The notes: generated by a model from the sequence alone, not told the origin. A stretch of DNA of 64,000 nucleotides from Cordylochernes scorpioides (GCA_030710605.1 CP092875.1:70993746-71057745); one strand, 5' to 3'; shown: positions 20,276 through 31,992, counted from the first letter of the stretch. Numbers and translations: made by a program.

Positions 20276-20960
20276 TATATATATAAATGAATGTATGTTT
20301 GTCTATCTGTCAATTATTAATTGGATTGAGCGAGTATAGTGAGTTTCATTATTCTATATGGTCTGGAAGCATATTAAAATTAAATATACAAAATTTGAAA
20401 GGAAATTTGGAAATTTGTCCGTTCTTGGCCAACCTGAAAACCCAGAAGTCTGAAAATTGGTCAACTAGCATTGTCATCAGGTTTGAACATGTGTACCAAA
20501 TTTCATATTTCTAGGTGCCCTATAAGTTATTAATAAAAATTGATTACAAGATTTGGCGACAGACATCCAGACAGACAGACATGGAGGCAAGTTAAATAAA
20601 AGTTTTAAATAAAAGTTTGACCAATCTCAATGAAAATGGTACCATCAGAAAGCGTAAAAATTATACCAAGAAAGCTTAGGCCAAGAAGGAGAAATCGAAG
20701 GAAAATCGCTAAAAACGAACGGTTTGCGAGATATTGGTAAAACAAAATAAATAAAATTAAATATACAAAATTTGAAAGGAAATTTGGAAATTTGTCCGTT
20801 CTTGGCCAACCTGACAACCCAGAAGTCTGAAAATTGGTCAGCTAGCATTGTCATCAGGTTTGAACATGTGTACCAAATTTCATATTTCTAGGTGCCCTAT
20901 AAGTATATTAAAAATTGATTACAAGATTTGGCGACAGACAGACAGATAGGCAAGTTAAAT
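20276..20960 (+). mobile_element. Helitron-like element with an internal tandem duplication
   Basis: 5' TCTCTATATATATAAATGAATG. A ~190-bp block (20378-20575) is repeated at 20752-20945 (shared 'aaatttggaaatttgtccg' and 'aggtgccctataagt'). No clean 3' end; the LINE at 20970 follows. ORFs are shadows. Confidence 0.45.
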
Positions 20961-20969
20961 AAAAGCTTT

Positions 20970-21590
20970 TGAAAACCGCTTAAAGTGTTATTAAAGAGCG
21001 TGACAACAGCCTACAAGACTGAAGATATAGCAATAGAACTTGCAACAATGGGCTTTACTGAGACCTCTTTGAAGATACTTCATAGACAATTAACTAAAAG
21101 GCCAATGGATATAGTACTGGTAGAATTACCGAAAATTGAAAATAACAAGAAATTTTACAGAATAACTGAACTTCTCTATCAGAATATTGCAGTAGTATCT
21201 TTCAGAACAACAAACCATGTGACTCAATGTTTCCACTGCCAGGGTTTCGGGCACGGTCAACTTAACGGCTTCCTGAAACCAAAGTGCGTCAAGTGTGCTG
21301 AGGAGCACCATTTGAAGGACTGTCCAAGAAAGTCAAGACAACTTCCCCCAAAGTGTGCAAACTGCGAAGAAGAGTACTGCTTCCAAGAGTACATCAGCAA
21401 CAGCCAGATACCCTGGTCAGTACAAATCTAACAACCCAATTCCGATTTCAAAAAGATCTGAAACACTGCCAAAAATTGTAGAACAACAAAACCAAAGCAA
21501 TGCTGAGGTTTCGACAAGAAAAACTTCTTGTTCTGAGACTAAGGACCTGTGTGAAAAATTGATGCAAGTAATCAAAACATACCTACAATG
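20970..21590 (+). pseudogene. LINE4 ORF1, C-terminal half
   Basis: LLKSVTTAYKTEDIAIELATM, FYRITELLYQNIAVVSFR, then knuckles CFHCQGFGHGQLN (last Cys lost), CVKCAEEHHLKDC and CANCEEEYC. A frameshift near 21380. The knuckle order is the same as in LINE1 ORF1. Confidence 0.75.
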
Positions 21591-21594
21591 AATT

Positions 21595-23720
21595 GCAAAT
21601 TACCTTTTAAAATTATTGCTTGGAATTTTAACTGAATCAGATCAAAGAAAGAAGAAATATTGCACTTTTTAGAAGATAACTCAATAGACATTGCTCTGCT
21701 CAATGAAACTCACCTTGAACCCTCAATTGATTTGAAGTTCAGGAATTATCAAACCATTAGAACATACCGAATTATAGGAAAAGGTGGGGGAACAGCCATC
21801 ATTATAAAATCCTTTTTTAAATATAAAAATATGCCGATTCATATTTCAAACTTGGAAAATACCTCAATTCTGATTAAACCAGATGGAAAAACCCTCTTGC
21901 AAATCACAGCAATTTATAAGAAGCCTGATGCACTATTATTGGAACAAGATTTGAACCAACTGATAAAACACAACCACGCAATAATAGTTGCAGGAGACTG
22001 GAACTCCAAACACCCTCTTTGGGGATCAAGGCCTTCTTAATAGCAGCGGAATCGTGCTGCACAATTTCTCTGAAAGAGAAAGCATCGACATTGTCGCACC
22101 TTCTTCACCCACGCATTACAGTCCACTCGGCAATCCCGATTTCCTAGACTTCGCTGTTTTTAAAAATAATTCCTTGACCCCAAAGGCCAGAACCACCGAC
22201 GATTTATCATCTGACCATCTCTCTGTAATCTTGGAATTGAATTGTCCAAAGGATGAATTCACAACCCAGCTCAGCCGAGTAACTAATTGTGTTCATTTTC
22301 AACAAGATCTAATCTCCACCACGCCCCCCAGACTCCCCTTGACACTGAAGTAGACATTGATTCAGCAATTGGAATTTTAAACGAGAAAATTAATAATAGC
22401 TACTCGAAAAACACCATAGTCTCATCTTTCAAATTAATGAAGAACCCAAATACCAAAGCTTTAATAAGAAAGAAAAATAAAGCTTGGAAAAGATGGTCAT
22501 CATCAATCTGGGATCCAGCTCATTGAACTACTTACCTCAATCTTCAAGAAAAGGTAAACCAAGCCCTTGAAGCAGAGAAATCTGAAAATTGGAATAGTTT
22601 TATAAGTAAACTTGAATCGAGCCCAACAAACTTCTGGAAAAAAACAAAACCCATTAGGAAAAAAACTGACAAAATCACTAGTTTAAATGCAAATGGAAAA
22701 ACCTTGCTGACCGACAAAGAAATTGGAAATGATCTCTCGGAGCATTTTTCCGAACACTTTTTCAAGGTGGAGGATGAGGTTCTGTCTCACCTAACAGATA
22801 ACACTTGTCAATATCCCCAAGAGAATATACTATCAATGACAACGCCAAATGAAGTCAAAGAAGTGATTAAAAACCTAGGTAATCACAAAGCTCTAGGCCA
22901 CGACAATATTATGCCGCAAATGACTAGAAGCCTCCCCATCAAATGGATAGTTTTTCTCGCTGTGATCTTCAATGATGCATTACACCTGTGCTACTTCCCG
23001 AAGACATGGAAACATGCCATTATCCTAACCATTCCAAAAATATAACCTGTCATATCACCTGAAGATCTCAGACCAATCAGCCTTCTCTCTACCATCGGTA
23101 AGGTATACGAGAGGATTGTTCTTCGCAGATTACAGACATACATGGATTCAAATAACTTTATCATTCTTCAACAATTTGGATTCAGAAAATGACACTCCAA
23201 AACCCACCAGCTAATCACAGTAATAGACTACATCCAAATAAGAAAGTCCCACAAGGAGGCAGTAGGTGCTGTTTTTCTAGACTTTACCAAATCCCTTGAT
23301 AGAGTATGGTATGATAACAAAAAATCAATTCCCAAGGGGTTTTATCAAATTCTTGAAAAGATATCTCCAGGACAGGACCTTTTCAATTAAGCAAAGAAAT
23401 TATATAATCACGGCAAAACCAACCCAGATTGGAGTCCCTCAAGGCTCTATCCTTGTACCTTACCTATTCAACATCTACATCAACGATTTCCCTCCACGTC
23501 AAAAATGTCGAACAAAACTTTTCGCAGATGACGCAGCAATTTTATCAAACTCCAAATCAATAGGAATAATAACTACACAACTCCAAAATTACATAAACAG
23601 TATAACCAAATGGTGCAATGATTGGAAATTAGACATCAACCCAAAAAAGTCACAGGCAATAATTTTTCCTCCTCTAGACAATAAACACAAGGTAATAAGA
23701 CCAAATCCAAATAAATAGTG
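21595..23720 (+). pseudogene. LINE4 ORF2 (endonuclease + RT), many lesions
   Basis: Endonuclease: DIALLNETHLEP, GKGGGTAIIIK, VAGDWNSKHPLWG, DDLSSDHLSVIL. RT: NLGNHKALGHDNI, GVPQGSILVPYLFNIYINDF, KLFADDAAIL and WCNDWKLDINPKKSQAI. Frameshifts or stops at about 22030, 22350, 22525, 23045 and 23300. Inactive. Confidence 0.8.
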
Positions 23721-23825
23721 TGTGATGTTTCGGTAACAACGCTGTTACCGAAACATCACACACTATTTATTTGGATTTGGTCTTATTACCTTGTGTTTAT
23801 AATCTACAATCCAAATTGTGCCTAA
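23686..23825. repeat. 140-bp foldback insertion with 16-bp target duplication
   Basis: Arms ~23686-23739 and ~23744-23796 are perfect reverse complements (CACAAGGTAATAAGACC... ATGTTTCGGTAACA). A non-mirrored tail (TTTATAATCTACAATCC) follows. Flanked by TCCTCTAGACAATAAA at 23670-23685 and 23826-23841. The arm sequence belongs to family X (33000-34038). A long target duplication is typical of target-primed retroposition rather than DNA transposition. Confidence 0.8.
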
Positions 23826-24378
23826 TCCTCTAGACAATAAAAAATGCAAGCCACAATCCATCCTAAAGGCCCTATTAAATGGACTGACAGCGTTAAATAT
23901 CTTAGAGTTACCTTAGACTCCAAGTTGAAATTCAACATGCATGTCAAAAATATCATAAAGTAGCAAAAATCGCAAAAATAAAATTATCAAGTCTTGAATA
24001 AACTATAGAAGCAAATTTATACAAAACAAAAGTTTACTCTATACAGAAGTTGTATCCTCCCGATAGTAACATACGCACTCCCAGTTTGGTACAAATATAT
24101 TATAACCACAGACAAAAATAGGATAAATGCATTCATGAAAATCTGCCTTCGGAAAAGTATAGGAGCTCCATTCAACCTATCAAACAAGATACTGAAGGAG
24201 GACTTGAACCAAGCCGATCTAGAAGATATGTACCAAACTTCCCCCCCAGTAAGAAATTATACTTTCAAATGCAAAATTCAAATATATATATATATATTTT
24301 GAAAATAGAGCAACCCATATTTAATTCATTAGATAATAAAAAGGCATATATTGGATTTACTAAAATATTTATTTTGCC

Positions 24379-24414
24379 AATATTTCGGCTGGCTGAACGC
24401 CAACCTTTATCGAG
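24379..24414 (-). ncRNA. Hammerhead-like motif (AUAU type), left arm
   Basis: Minus strand: CTCGATAAA in the place of the CTGATGA core, stem II GGTTGGC-GTTCA-GCCAGCC, GAAA, self-complementary ATAT, T. Stem II and GAAA fit; the first core box is degenerate. Confidence 0.45.
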
Positions 24415-24997
24415 GCATTACATTTTTGTACACACAAACTCAGCGCCGCATAGTGTTATAATATCACAGTTGAAATCAATTAAAATACAGAGTAGGTGGG
24501 AGAAATTTGTGAATGAAAAATATATTATAAAAATTGCAATCAAATATGTAAAATATATTAAAATATTAAAGGAAAAAAATGAGTTCTATCTTTATATTTA
24601 AAAAATTTGTAATAAGTACATAAAAATAATTCATTAAGAGATAAATGTAAAAATATATGTATCTATTAAAACATTTGAAATTAAATTTAAAATGATTTAA
24701 ACAATAAACTGTATGAACTTTTTTAAAACGTTTAACAAAAAAAATGTGGGTATTTAAAAAAAAAAATTAATTTCAAAATTTAAGGAGATCGATTTATATG
24801 TAAGTAAAAAAATTATAAAAATGCATTGAAATGGAAGTTCCTTTAATATTTTAATATATTTTACATATTTGATTGCAATTTTTATAATAATTTTTTCATT
24901 CACAAATTTCTCCCACCTACTCTGTATTTTAATTGATTTCAACTGTGATATTATAACACTATGCGGCGCTGAGTTTGTGTGTACAAAAATGTAATGC

Positions 24998-25033
24998 CTC
25001 GATAAAGGTTGGCGTTCAGCCAGCCGAAATATT
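24998..25033 (+). ncRNA. Hammerhead-like motif (AUAU type), right arm
   Basis: Mirror copy of the motif at 24379-24414: CTCGATAAA, GGTTGGC...GCCAGCC, GAAATATT. Confidence 0.45.
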
Positions 25034-25078
25034 GGCAAAATAAATATTTTAGTAAATCCAATATATGCCTTTTTATTA

Positions 25079-25117
<39 letters not shown>

Positions 25118-25125
25118 CCAACCAT

Positions 25126-25378
25126 ACAAGATATCCTACAAAATAAAGAAGATATAAATCCTAGATTCCGACGACCTGGCCCTGACTCTTAGTTAAGAGC
25201 TCATCGCTCAAAAGCTGCCCTCCTACAAGGTCTGGGGGAACCACTTCTACTCCACCAACTCGCCATGTGTAAATAGCCAGGACAAGGTGACTTGCGAGCT
25301 GTGCTCGAATGTAACACCCGTAAATTAAGACAAAATAAATAAATAAATATAAGACATAGTAAAGCCACGCTTGATAGA
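25126..25378 (+). other. Probable LINE 3' tail
   Basis: About 25126-25330 reads like a decayed LINE C-terminus (SYKVWGNHFYSTNSPCVNSQ, CELCSN) and ends in an (AAAT)n-type tail at 25330-25355. It may be the displaced 3' end of LINE4, cut off by the inverted repeat at 24265-25125. Confidence 0.45.
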
Positions 25379-25429
25379 TTGAACAGAAAGTAGGAGAATA
25401 GCGTGGTAGGTTTCTTTATTCGGCACTAC

Positions 25430-25460
25430 GAGCTTTCGGGCATCAGCTGCCCTTCATCAG
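25430..25460 (-). ncRNA. Hammerhead ribozyme, PLE type, canonical core (left arm)
   Basis: Exact mirror of 25473-25503 on the minus strand, with the same intact core. Because the two are in a perfect palindrome, a transcript through both would fold into one long hairpin and mask them. Confidence 0.7.
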
Positions 25461-25472
25461 GTACAATTGTAC

Positions 25473-25503
25473 CTGATGAAGGGCAGCTGATGCCCGAAAG
25501 CTC
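25473..25503 (+). ncRNA. Hammerhead ribozyme, PLE type, canonical core (right arm)
   Basis: CTGATGA, stem II GGGCA-GCTGA-TGCCC, GAAA, self-complementary AGCT, cleavage C, then GTA pairing with TAC before the core (3-bp stem I). All invariant core bases are present. The short palindromic stem III predicts dimer-type folding. Confidence 0.72.
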
Positions 25504-25554
25504 GTAGTGCCGAATAAAGAAACCTACCACGCTATTCTCCTACTTTCTGTTCAA

Positions 25555-26190
25555 AATATATATAAATAACAAACATTAGAACTTAGAATTAAATATTTAC
25601 ATGTATTAATCAACAGAGTTTATAAATTCTATATAGACAAAGTGGCTGATGTAAGAGAGTTAAATCATTTATATCAGAGAACAAACGATGTCTCACTTCT
25701 GTAAAATTTGGAGAGTCGTAGATAAGGTGAATGTAGAGTCGTAGAAGGCTATGAAAGATATTTAACACGCAGTGACCTTTATTAAAAACACACGAGATAA
25801 CAAAATGTGAACAAAGTTTTCTGTCTCCTTCAAAAAAAAAAAAAAAAAACAGCGTATCTATATTAAAATATATATATTTGATTTATTTATAGTGAAACAT
25901 CCTTAATATCTTGATAATAAGGTGCTTAACGTTAATATACATTAGATAGAGTTTTGAAAAAAATATTAGAAAGTCACTTCAAGCATTATTTATTATTTTG
26001 ATTCATCAAGAAAAGAATTTGTTATAGTGCTTAGGGTTTGAGGCTTTCTAAGCCCATATATTAGTCTGCTTGATTTACATATGTGAATAAAATATTACAA
26101 ATATTAAATGAATATTTTATTAATTTAAAAATAATATTAATACATTGGAAGAAAATAGAATACATGTTTTTACAAAACTATATACAGTAC
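25555..26190. other. 3' flank of kinase copy A
   Basis: AT-rich. From about 25740 on it matches the 3' flanks of the other kinase copies (GAAAGATATTTAACACGCAG, ACGAGATAACAAAATGTGAAC). On the minus strand an AATAAA lies at 26116-26121, ~70 bases past the kinase stop, and is conserved in position in copies B, C and D. Confidence 0.6.
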
Positions 26191-27156
26191 TTAAGAGAAT
26201 TTTTTTTTAAATGAATTTAAATGTTGACGCCAAAAAGTATTAAATTTGTTACAAGTTGAGAAATTTATCTCTTCTATTATGGGCTGCTTTACAAATGTTG
26301 ACTTGAGGACATCTTTCATGGTGTACCTCAATTCTGGATTTGGCTCCAGAAGCCCTGTGATCAACGTGTTAGCTTCTGAACAAGATGTGAGAGGAACTTT
26401 AAATGTGTCATTCATAAAAATATGCTCTATTTTCTTATCATTTTTCCGAGTAAAAACTGCTTTACCTTCAAATAGTTTGAAAATAGTACATCCCAACGCC
26501 CAGCAATCAATTTCAACACCGCAGAGTTGTTTCAATATTATTTCTGGAGCCTTGTAGACAAGGGTCCCTCCTTTATGTTTTATTTTTTTATTTATTGAAG
26601 ACAACCTCCGAGAATTACCAAAATCAGCCAACTTGACTACTCCATCTTTGAGTAGAATATTTCCTGGTTTGAGATCTCCATGGATGATGTGTTTCTCTGT
26701 GTGAAGATAGTGACAAGCCTTTGCAATCTGGTGTACATAATTTTGAATTGAATTTACATCTTTCTCCTTTTTTAAACAGACATCATCAAGAGATGAGTCA
26801 CAGCGTTCCATTAGGATATACTGAAATTTTTCATCACAGAAATGTTGGAAACATTTTACTATATTAGGGTGGTCCAAAGATTTCAACATTTTGGCCTCAT
26901 ATAGTGAACGTCTACACTTCTTTGAAGCCTTACAAGCCAATGTTTCATTTGATTTTATATCACGGACTTTGAAGCAACATCCATTCCCTCCTTTTCCAAG
27001 TAGATTTCCTTTCTCAAAACTTTGTCCTGTAGTTTCATTGGTGATGATACCCTCAACTTGAGAGTACAGTGCATCAGCATCAAAGGAAGCTAGTTTCTCT
27101 ATTTTCACTATCACCTTATTCCATATATTCTGTAATAATCTAGGCATAATAAACAC
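26191..27156 (-). CDS. PLK/NEK-like protein kinase, copy A (intact, intronless)
   Basis: 321 residues, a single open exon. Glycine loop GKGGNG (54-59), catalytic Lys in ACKASKK (K76), C-helix Glu in YEAK (87), catalytic loop HGDLKPGN (159-166), DFG (178-180), activation segment with GGTLVYKAPE, then CWALGCTIF. The kinase domain fills the protein; there is no polo-box or other domain. The HRD arginine is replaced by Gly, so it is a non-RD kinase, but the catalytic Asp and Asn are kept. Closest in feel to PLK/NEK/Mos-type kinases (family knowledge; not searched). The N-terminus (MFIMPRLLQNIW) differs from copy C because a different upstream ATG is used. Confidence 0.85.
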   Translation of the reverse strand: MFIMPRLLQNIWNKVIVKIEKLASFDADALYSQVEGIITNETTGQSFEKGNLLGKGGNGCCFKVRDIKSNETLACKASKKCRRSLYEAKMLKSLDHPNIVKCFQHFCDEKFQYILMERCDSSLDDVCLKKEKDVNSIQNYVHQIAKACHYLHTEKHIIHGDLKPGNILLKDGVVKLADFGNSRRLSSINKKIKHKGGTLVYKAPEIILKQLCGVEIDCWALGCTIFKLFEGKAVFTRKNDKKIEHIFMNDTFKVPLTSCSEANTLITGLLEPNPELRYTMKDVLKSTFVKQPIIEEINFSTCNKFNTFWRQHLNSFKKKFS

Positions 27157-27392
27157 GTTTATATCCTGATTGTTAATTTCTAATTATGTGTTGTTTTTAT
27201 CTGAGTGAATGTAAAAGTATTAAAAGAAGGAAAATATATTAATGTGATGCAAAATTATAGTTAATCATCCTCATTTATTTTTAATTTTTTATATTTAATT
27301 CTGTGGCGAAAAATAAATAAAATATGTTAGAATATTTATTTGTTTAATAGTAAATCTATTTTTAAAGATCTCATATGCATGGTTTCAACTCA
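27157..27392. other. 5' flank of kinase copy A
   Basis: Conserved with the other copies just upstream of the start (GAATGTAAAAGTATTAAAAG, GAAGGAAAATATATT) and further out ('ggtttcaactcagaaaccattga'). A promoter is probable in this conserved block, but I see no clear TATA/Inr pair. Confidence 0.45.
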
Positions 27393-27404
27393 GAAACCAT
27401 TGAC

Positions 27405-27598
27405 CAAATTTTATTATTATTCCGGATCCTTTTGTCACTATAGGCAAGTCGGGGAAAGGACAATTTTACAGATGACATTCCTCGAGTGAGGCCGTGGACG
27501 GGCCGGGACTAGAGAGAAAAGAGTGTGACAGCAAGCAGATGTCAAGTCGCTGATGTCGGAGGAGCCCTCTCTGGTTGGATAACGCCGGCAAGTGTCCG
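27405..27598 (-). mobile_element. SINE-like short retroposon (194 bp)
   Basis: Flanked by GAAACCATTGAC at 27393-27404 and 27599-27610 (12-bp target duplication), and absent from the equivalent position in the other kinase duplicons. GC-rich body; on the minus strand it ends in an AATAATAATAAAA tail. No A/B boxes of a tRNA are evident, so its head type is unknown. Confidence 0.65.
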
Positions 27599-27694
27599 GA
27601 AACCATTGACAATTAAAATAATTTTATTGACATCTTGTCAATACATGCAAAAGTGCACAGTCTGCACTATTTTAAAAAGATAATTATATATATA

Positions 27695-28549
27695 TGATAA
27701 TTTAAACCAATAACCCTATATTAAGTAATACGTATAACAAGATTGTCATGTTGTATATAGAACTAATTGCAGATTTATAACTAATTATATGCATAATTGA
27801 CATGTCTCCTTGCATCACCAAATGTAATGTACTGAGGATGAATAAATAAAAATATATAATAGATTAAAAGCTAAGTTAAAGGCAAGATTGAGAGATCACA
27901 AAGTAACTTCTAAAGATAGATTGTTAGCCGACAGGTAGGCGCCATTCTCGAGTATCAGAGACACGTGTGACACGTGTATGACCCAATTCTCTTTGTCGGA
28001 GAGGTAGTATAAATAAGACCGGCCTTAGCAACAGCAGTCAGTTCTAGTTGAGTTCCCCATCAGCGTCACCCCTTGCCGGTTGTCTCCAGGGACCAACTCA
28101 TCGACCATGTAAAACAGTAAGAAACCTTCTCGATCTCCATCTTAGCTTTTGGCTCGCTTTTTATCTATTCAAGGAACCTTCTACAACGTGTCGCTTCGTT
28201 TTTTTTGTGTGTGGACATCCCCAAGCTTTTTTCCACTCTGCCTCGACCACGACTGCCTGTACCCTGTGAGAACTGTTAAAGGCCCTACAAGGTGCAGAGA
28301 GGCTACTGGAAAACTCTCCACCCCTGACTGTCCCTCGCGGTTACTACAGGTTTGACCCTCGGTTGCCACAACTTATAGCGAGAGTCGACGAGGTTCTACA
28401 ACAGGCTTACCAAACCCCAACGCATTATTACAGCTAGTCGACAGGACCTCAACACAATATTACAGATAGTCGACAGGATCTCAACGCATTATTACAGATA
28501 GTCGACAGGATCCCTAATCACAGATAAGTCGACTCAACACAATATTACA
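27695..28549 (+). repeat. Left LTR of the non-coding LTR element
   Basis: 855 bp. It contains two E-boxes CACGTG (27962-27967, 27971-27976), a TATA box, an initiator, and near its end 32-35-bp minisatellite units (ATTACAGATAGTCGACAGGA) that continue past the LTR edge to about 28563. Confidence 0.78.
28008..28043 (+). promoter_or_regulatory. LTR core promoter: TATAAATA + TCAGTT initiator
   Basis: TATAAATA at 28008-28015 and TCAGTT at 28038-28043; the initiator A is 32 bases downstream of the TATA start, the standard spacing. TCAGT is the arthropod Inr consensus. The same pair recurs in the right LTR at 32306-32341. Confidence 0.7.
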
Positions 28550-31500
28550 GATAGTCGACAGGATTACCACAACGAAGGAGACCACAACGAAGAAGGTAAA
28601 GACTGTCCAGATAGATAGAAGAGCCAAGAAGCAAGATGGAGGAACAAGCACGCCAATCCAACGAAACGACCAAGCAATCTTCCCCCCAACGACACAGCCG
28701 AACATCCCGCAAAATAAGCCGGTGAGAAGTTACCCACCTTCGACCTTACAACGCTACCATCCAGACGACATGCCACCATCGCCAAACAGAAGTCACAAGC
28801 TTCTACAAGCTCTACAAGACGCCTTCCACGTCATCAGGACAACAACCAAAGACCAAGTCTCCTGACTGAACAAACATAAAAACTGTGAGTTTTTAAAAAA
28901 TCTACTTAACTCTTTCTACATGCTAACAACTTGATTTTCCATAAATATAATGTTTATTTTTACTGTAATTATTTTTAAATCAAATTTTACCATTTTTATA
29001 GCATTTCAATTCAAATTTTAAATATTGTACACCCTCATTTATCAATTTTTACTTTATTTTAAGCAACTTATAAATTTTAATTCATTACTTGCAATCTTAC
29101 AGTTTTAAAAAAATCATATTATATTTAAATTACTCGAATCATAATTCTAAACTTATTTGTGTGTTTCTCTTAATACCTTATTTTTATACCAAAAACACCA
29201 ATGTCTTAATTAAATACACAAAACTTTGCAAAAAATCATTGTTATGTTCACTATTTTATGTACACGCCCCATTCAAATTAAGTCACTATCACGCCATTGC
29301 CCTTTTACAAGTATAATTTTCGCACTAACATAAGCAACGATTTAAAAAGTATATTCAAATTTTAATAAACATAGATGAAACGCCTTTTTTTTTTAATACA
29401 AAGATCGAAAGATACACTATCTTCAAAAGCACAACTAGAAATGTAACTGTCCTTCCCCAAAACAAGTTAAAAATTCCAGTATAGCTACACTCCCTCGTCC
29501 TTTTCTTTTTACATGCATAATTATTAATAATTCACACATCCCTCGGAACGAACTTCAACACATTCCCACCTTACTTTCTCCAATTGGCCACATCTATTAA
29601 CGCGCGATTTAACAACATCCAATTTCGAGGCACACGAGCTCCATATTGTCGCGAACAAAAGAATTCGCAATAAACATGCCACCTCTATAACAATCTGAAA
29701 ATTCTCGATGTGTTTCGTACAACAACCACCCATGACTAATAAATTTGTTATTTATTCGGAAACTAGATAGATGCTGTACCCAAAAACGAAGACTTCACGT
29801 GGCACCTTTCCATACAACACCCACTAGTGTTACACAGCGCACCACAACAATTTTCTCACTTAACAGGCCCAAGACGCCTTCATGCCTGTGACACCTCACC
29901 AAAGCGTGTCTACGTTGAAGTCGCACTTTTATTCACATCTAAACCTGACATCATTGAATAACATTTTTTATTAAGTCCGCAACATCGTCGAGACACAACG
30001 CTTACGAACACCAAGAAAACTATATATTTCAAATAACCAATTAAATAACCTAACGCGTCCTATTACTTTGTGTAAGCAACATAAATCAGGAGATGACGAC
30101 CGCTGCGTCGGAAAGAACAACAATTATGGCCGCTATGTTGACATCTCCAGTTACAGCCGCCATGTTGACATGACACCTCCAATTCCAGTTCGCCTGTACT
30201 AGAAACACGTGATCCAACTCGCGGGACGGATAGATTGCAGCACCTAAAAACTAATTGACTTACCAATAATTACCCAATTTACTTATTAATTTGAACTTTA
30301 ATATTGAAATATCATAAAACTTTATATCTTCAACTATCATTGTGTGTTTTACAACTTTTACATTGTTTTCACGCCCAGTATGGAATATTTTTCTAAACTA
30401 GAACGCCATCTTTTATAATGTTAACCCTTTATTGTTATATATTACAATCATCTTCGTCAATACCATCCAATTTTAAGAATCAAGATCGCTCCCCGTCTGG
30501 TCTCACATAATATAATCGGGAAGATCTGGCAAAGACCAACTTCTCAGACCGGACCAAAGCGACATAGGGCCACATTGCCTCCCCATAGGTCAAACTAAAG
30601 ACACCAATAATCTTGGACCTACACCTAGACATTGTGTGAATATGTTCCTTTCTTTTTTTTTTTCAGGAACGAATATTTTTGTTTTCTTTTAACTTTTCTT
30701 CAAAAAAGACATTTTTTGCTCCATTTGTTTATCTAATCATTAATAACCTTTAATTATATTATATTTTTTTGTATAAAATCTTGAATAATTATTTTTATTT
30801 TTATTTTTTTTTTACTTTTCAATTATAATCAAATTTTTATTCCAACATTATTTTAACAACTTTATTTTAACAATGGCAAAACAGTTAATTCTTTCAATAA
30901 TCATTTTTAATTCATTATTATATCTTTTTTATATTACTAATTCTAATTATTATATCTTTTATATTGTGCTAATTCATTATTATGTCTTTTGTATATTACA
31001 TGTTTGATTTTATCCCCTTATACTGTTGTTATCCGCAATCATATTTCTATCTTTTTATTCACTATATTTTTGTTTAAATACTTTATTATATGACAATGTT
31101 TATTTATCAACAACCACCGGGCATACAACAATCGTTTTTCAATAATCCTACTAACTAATCACTTCCCTATACGTTTTGTCACTACCTCTTTCAGCCATTG
31201 CTTCGAACGATAGTAGAAACGACAGCACTGCTTGACAATTTTTCTTTTGATTTCGTAATTCAACAAACTCTTTGAAAACACCGTTCCCCAGAAGTACAAG
31301 TCTCGACTTTTGGTCTGAACACGTTTCAAAAGTTTATTTCAATCATCCGCAGAGCACATCACCAACGCATGCACAAAGCGTTCACTTTTTTCAATTTTCA
31401 ATTTTTTTTCAGCTCTAGCGGACCACAATCAACCTTTGATTTCAAGTCAAGTCAGACCACCTACTGTCGCTCCAACAATTCTACTTATCGCATGGTTCTA

Positions 31501-31992
31501 CCACCCCTTTCAATCATATTAATTCTTTTCTTCAACAACTTTTCAACCCAATAACCCTACAATTGTGACAAAGCACTGTAACCTTATACAGGATCGCAGG
31601 TGAAACATTGCCTAGGAAGACGCACAAGCCTATATCCTCGCTTTGCACCTGGATCTCAGTATTTGATTGTCTGTGCAACACTTACAATTGCATATTCTTC
31701 AACCCCTAGCCCTTTCCAACGCCCGCCAACAATCTCTTAGAACATCCTCATTATTTTTTTTAGCAAACAAAGGTTTTACCTACAGTTCTCTTTTATAATG
31801 AATATCATAACTTTTAAATTAAACATAAGTTTTATTTTTATAATTTTCAGATATAGCCTAATAAACATCTTGTTATAGCCCTTTACCCTCACAGTTTTAA
31901 TTAATTAAAAGAAATTTTAATTACTTACCTGTGTTAGAGAGGCTTTACCCGCTTAAACCCGGATAAACCCTTTCACTCACGGGGCCCATCTA
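28550..31992 (+). other. Interior of the LARD-like element, non-coding
   Basis: First ~330 bases are relatively GC-rich and rich in CAACGAAG-type purine motifs (28563-28880), then AT-rich to the right LTR. No gag, protease, RT or integrase motif in any frame. The minus-strand start next to the right LTR reads TGGGCCCCGTGAG, a possible primer-binding site. Confidence 0.6.

Larger units (their letters stand above)
20970..24245 (+). mobile_element. Decayed jockey-type LINE (LINE4)
   Basis: In order: ORF1 C-terminal half with zinc knuckles, endonuclease, RT, in several frames. Contains a 140-bp foldback insertion at 23686-23825. The probable 3' end is either near 24240 or displaced to 25126-25355 (see there). 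Confidence 0.8.
24265..25125. repeat. Long inverted repeat of hammerhead-type retroelement ends
   Basis: Left arm ~24331-24573 and right arm ~24836-25083 are near-identical reverse complements (ATTAGATAATAAAAAGGC... TATTAAAGGAA), ~260-bp AT-rich spacer, ending in a (TA)n tract (25083-25115). Each arm has a hammerhead-like motif. The ORFs in each arm are mirror shadows, not genes. Confidence 0.75.
25379..25554. repeat. Perfect 176-bp palindrome of two opposed hammerheads
   Basis: Arms of exactly 88 bp with no spacer, centred on GTACAATTGTAC (25461-25472). Each arm holds a hammerhead with an intact core. The outer part (GAACAGAAAGTAGGAG... GTGGTAGG) is the terminal sequence of a PLE-type element. 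Base-by-base mirror pairing holds until 25378/25555. Confidence 0.9.

Noticed and set aside
24269-25125. 110- and 123-codon ORFs sharing the same protein text
   Set aside because: They are mirror copies in the arms of an inverted repeat made of ribozyme-type element ends. Low-complexity, no domain.
28048-28269. 73-codon ORF repeated at 32346-32567
   Set aside because: Identical because it lies in both LTRs; starts at a non-ATG codon and has no protein features. Not a gene.
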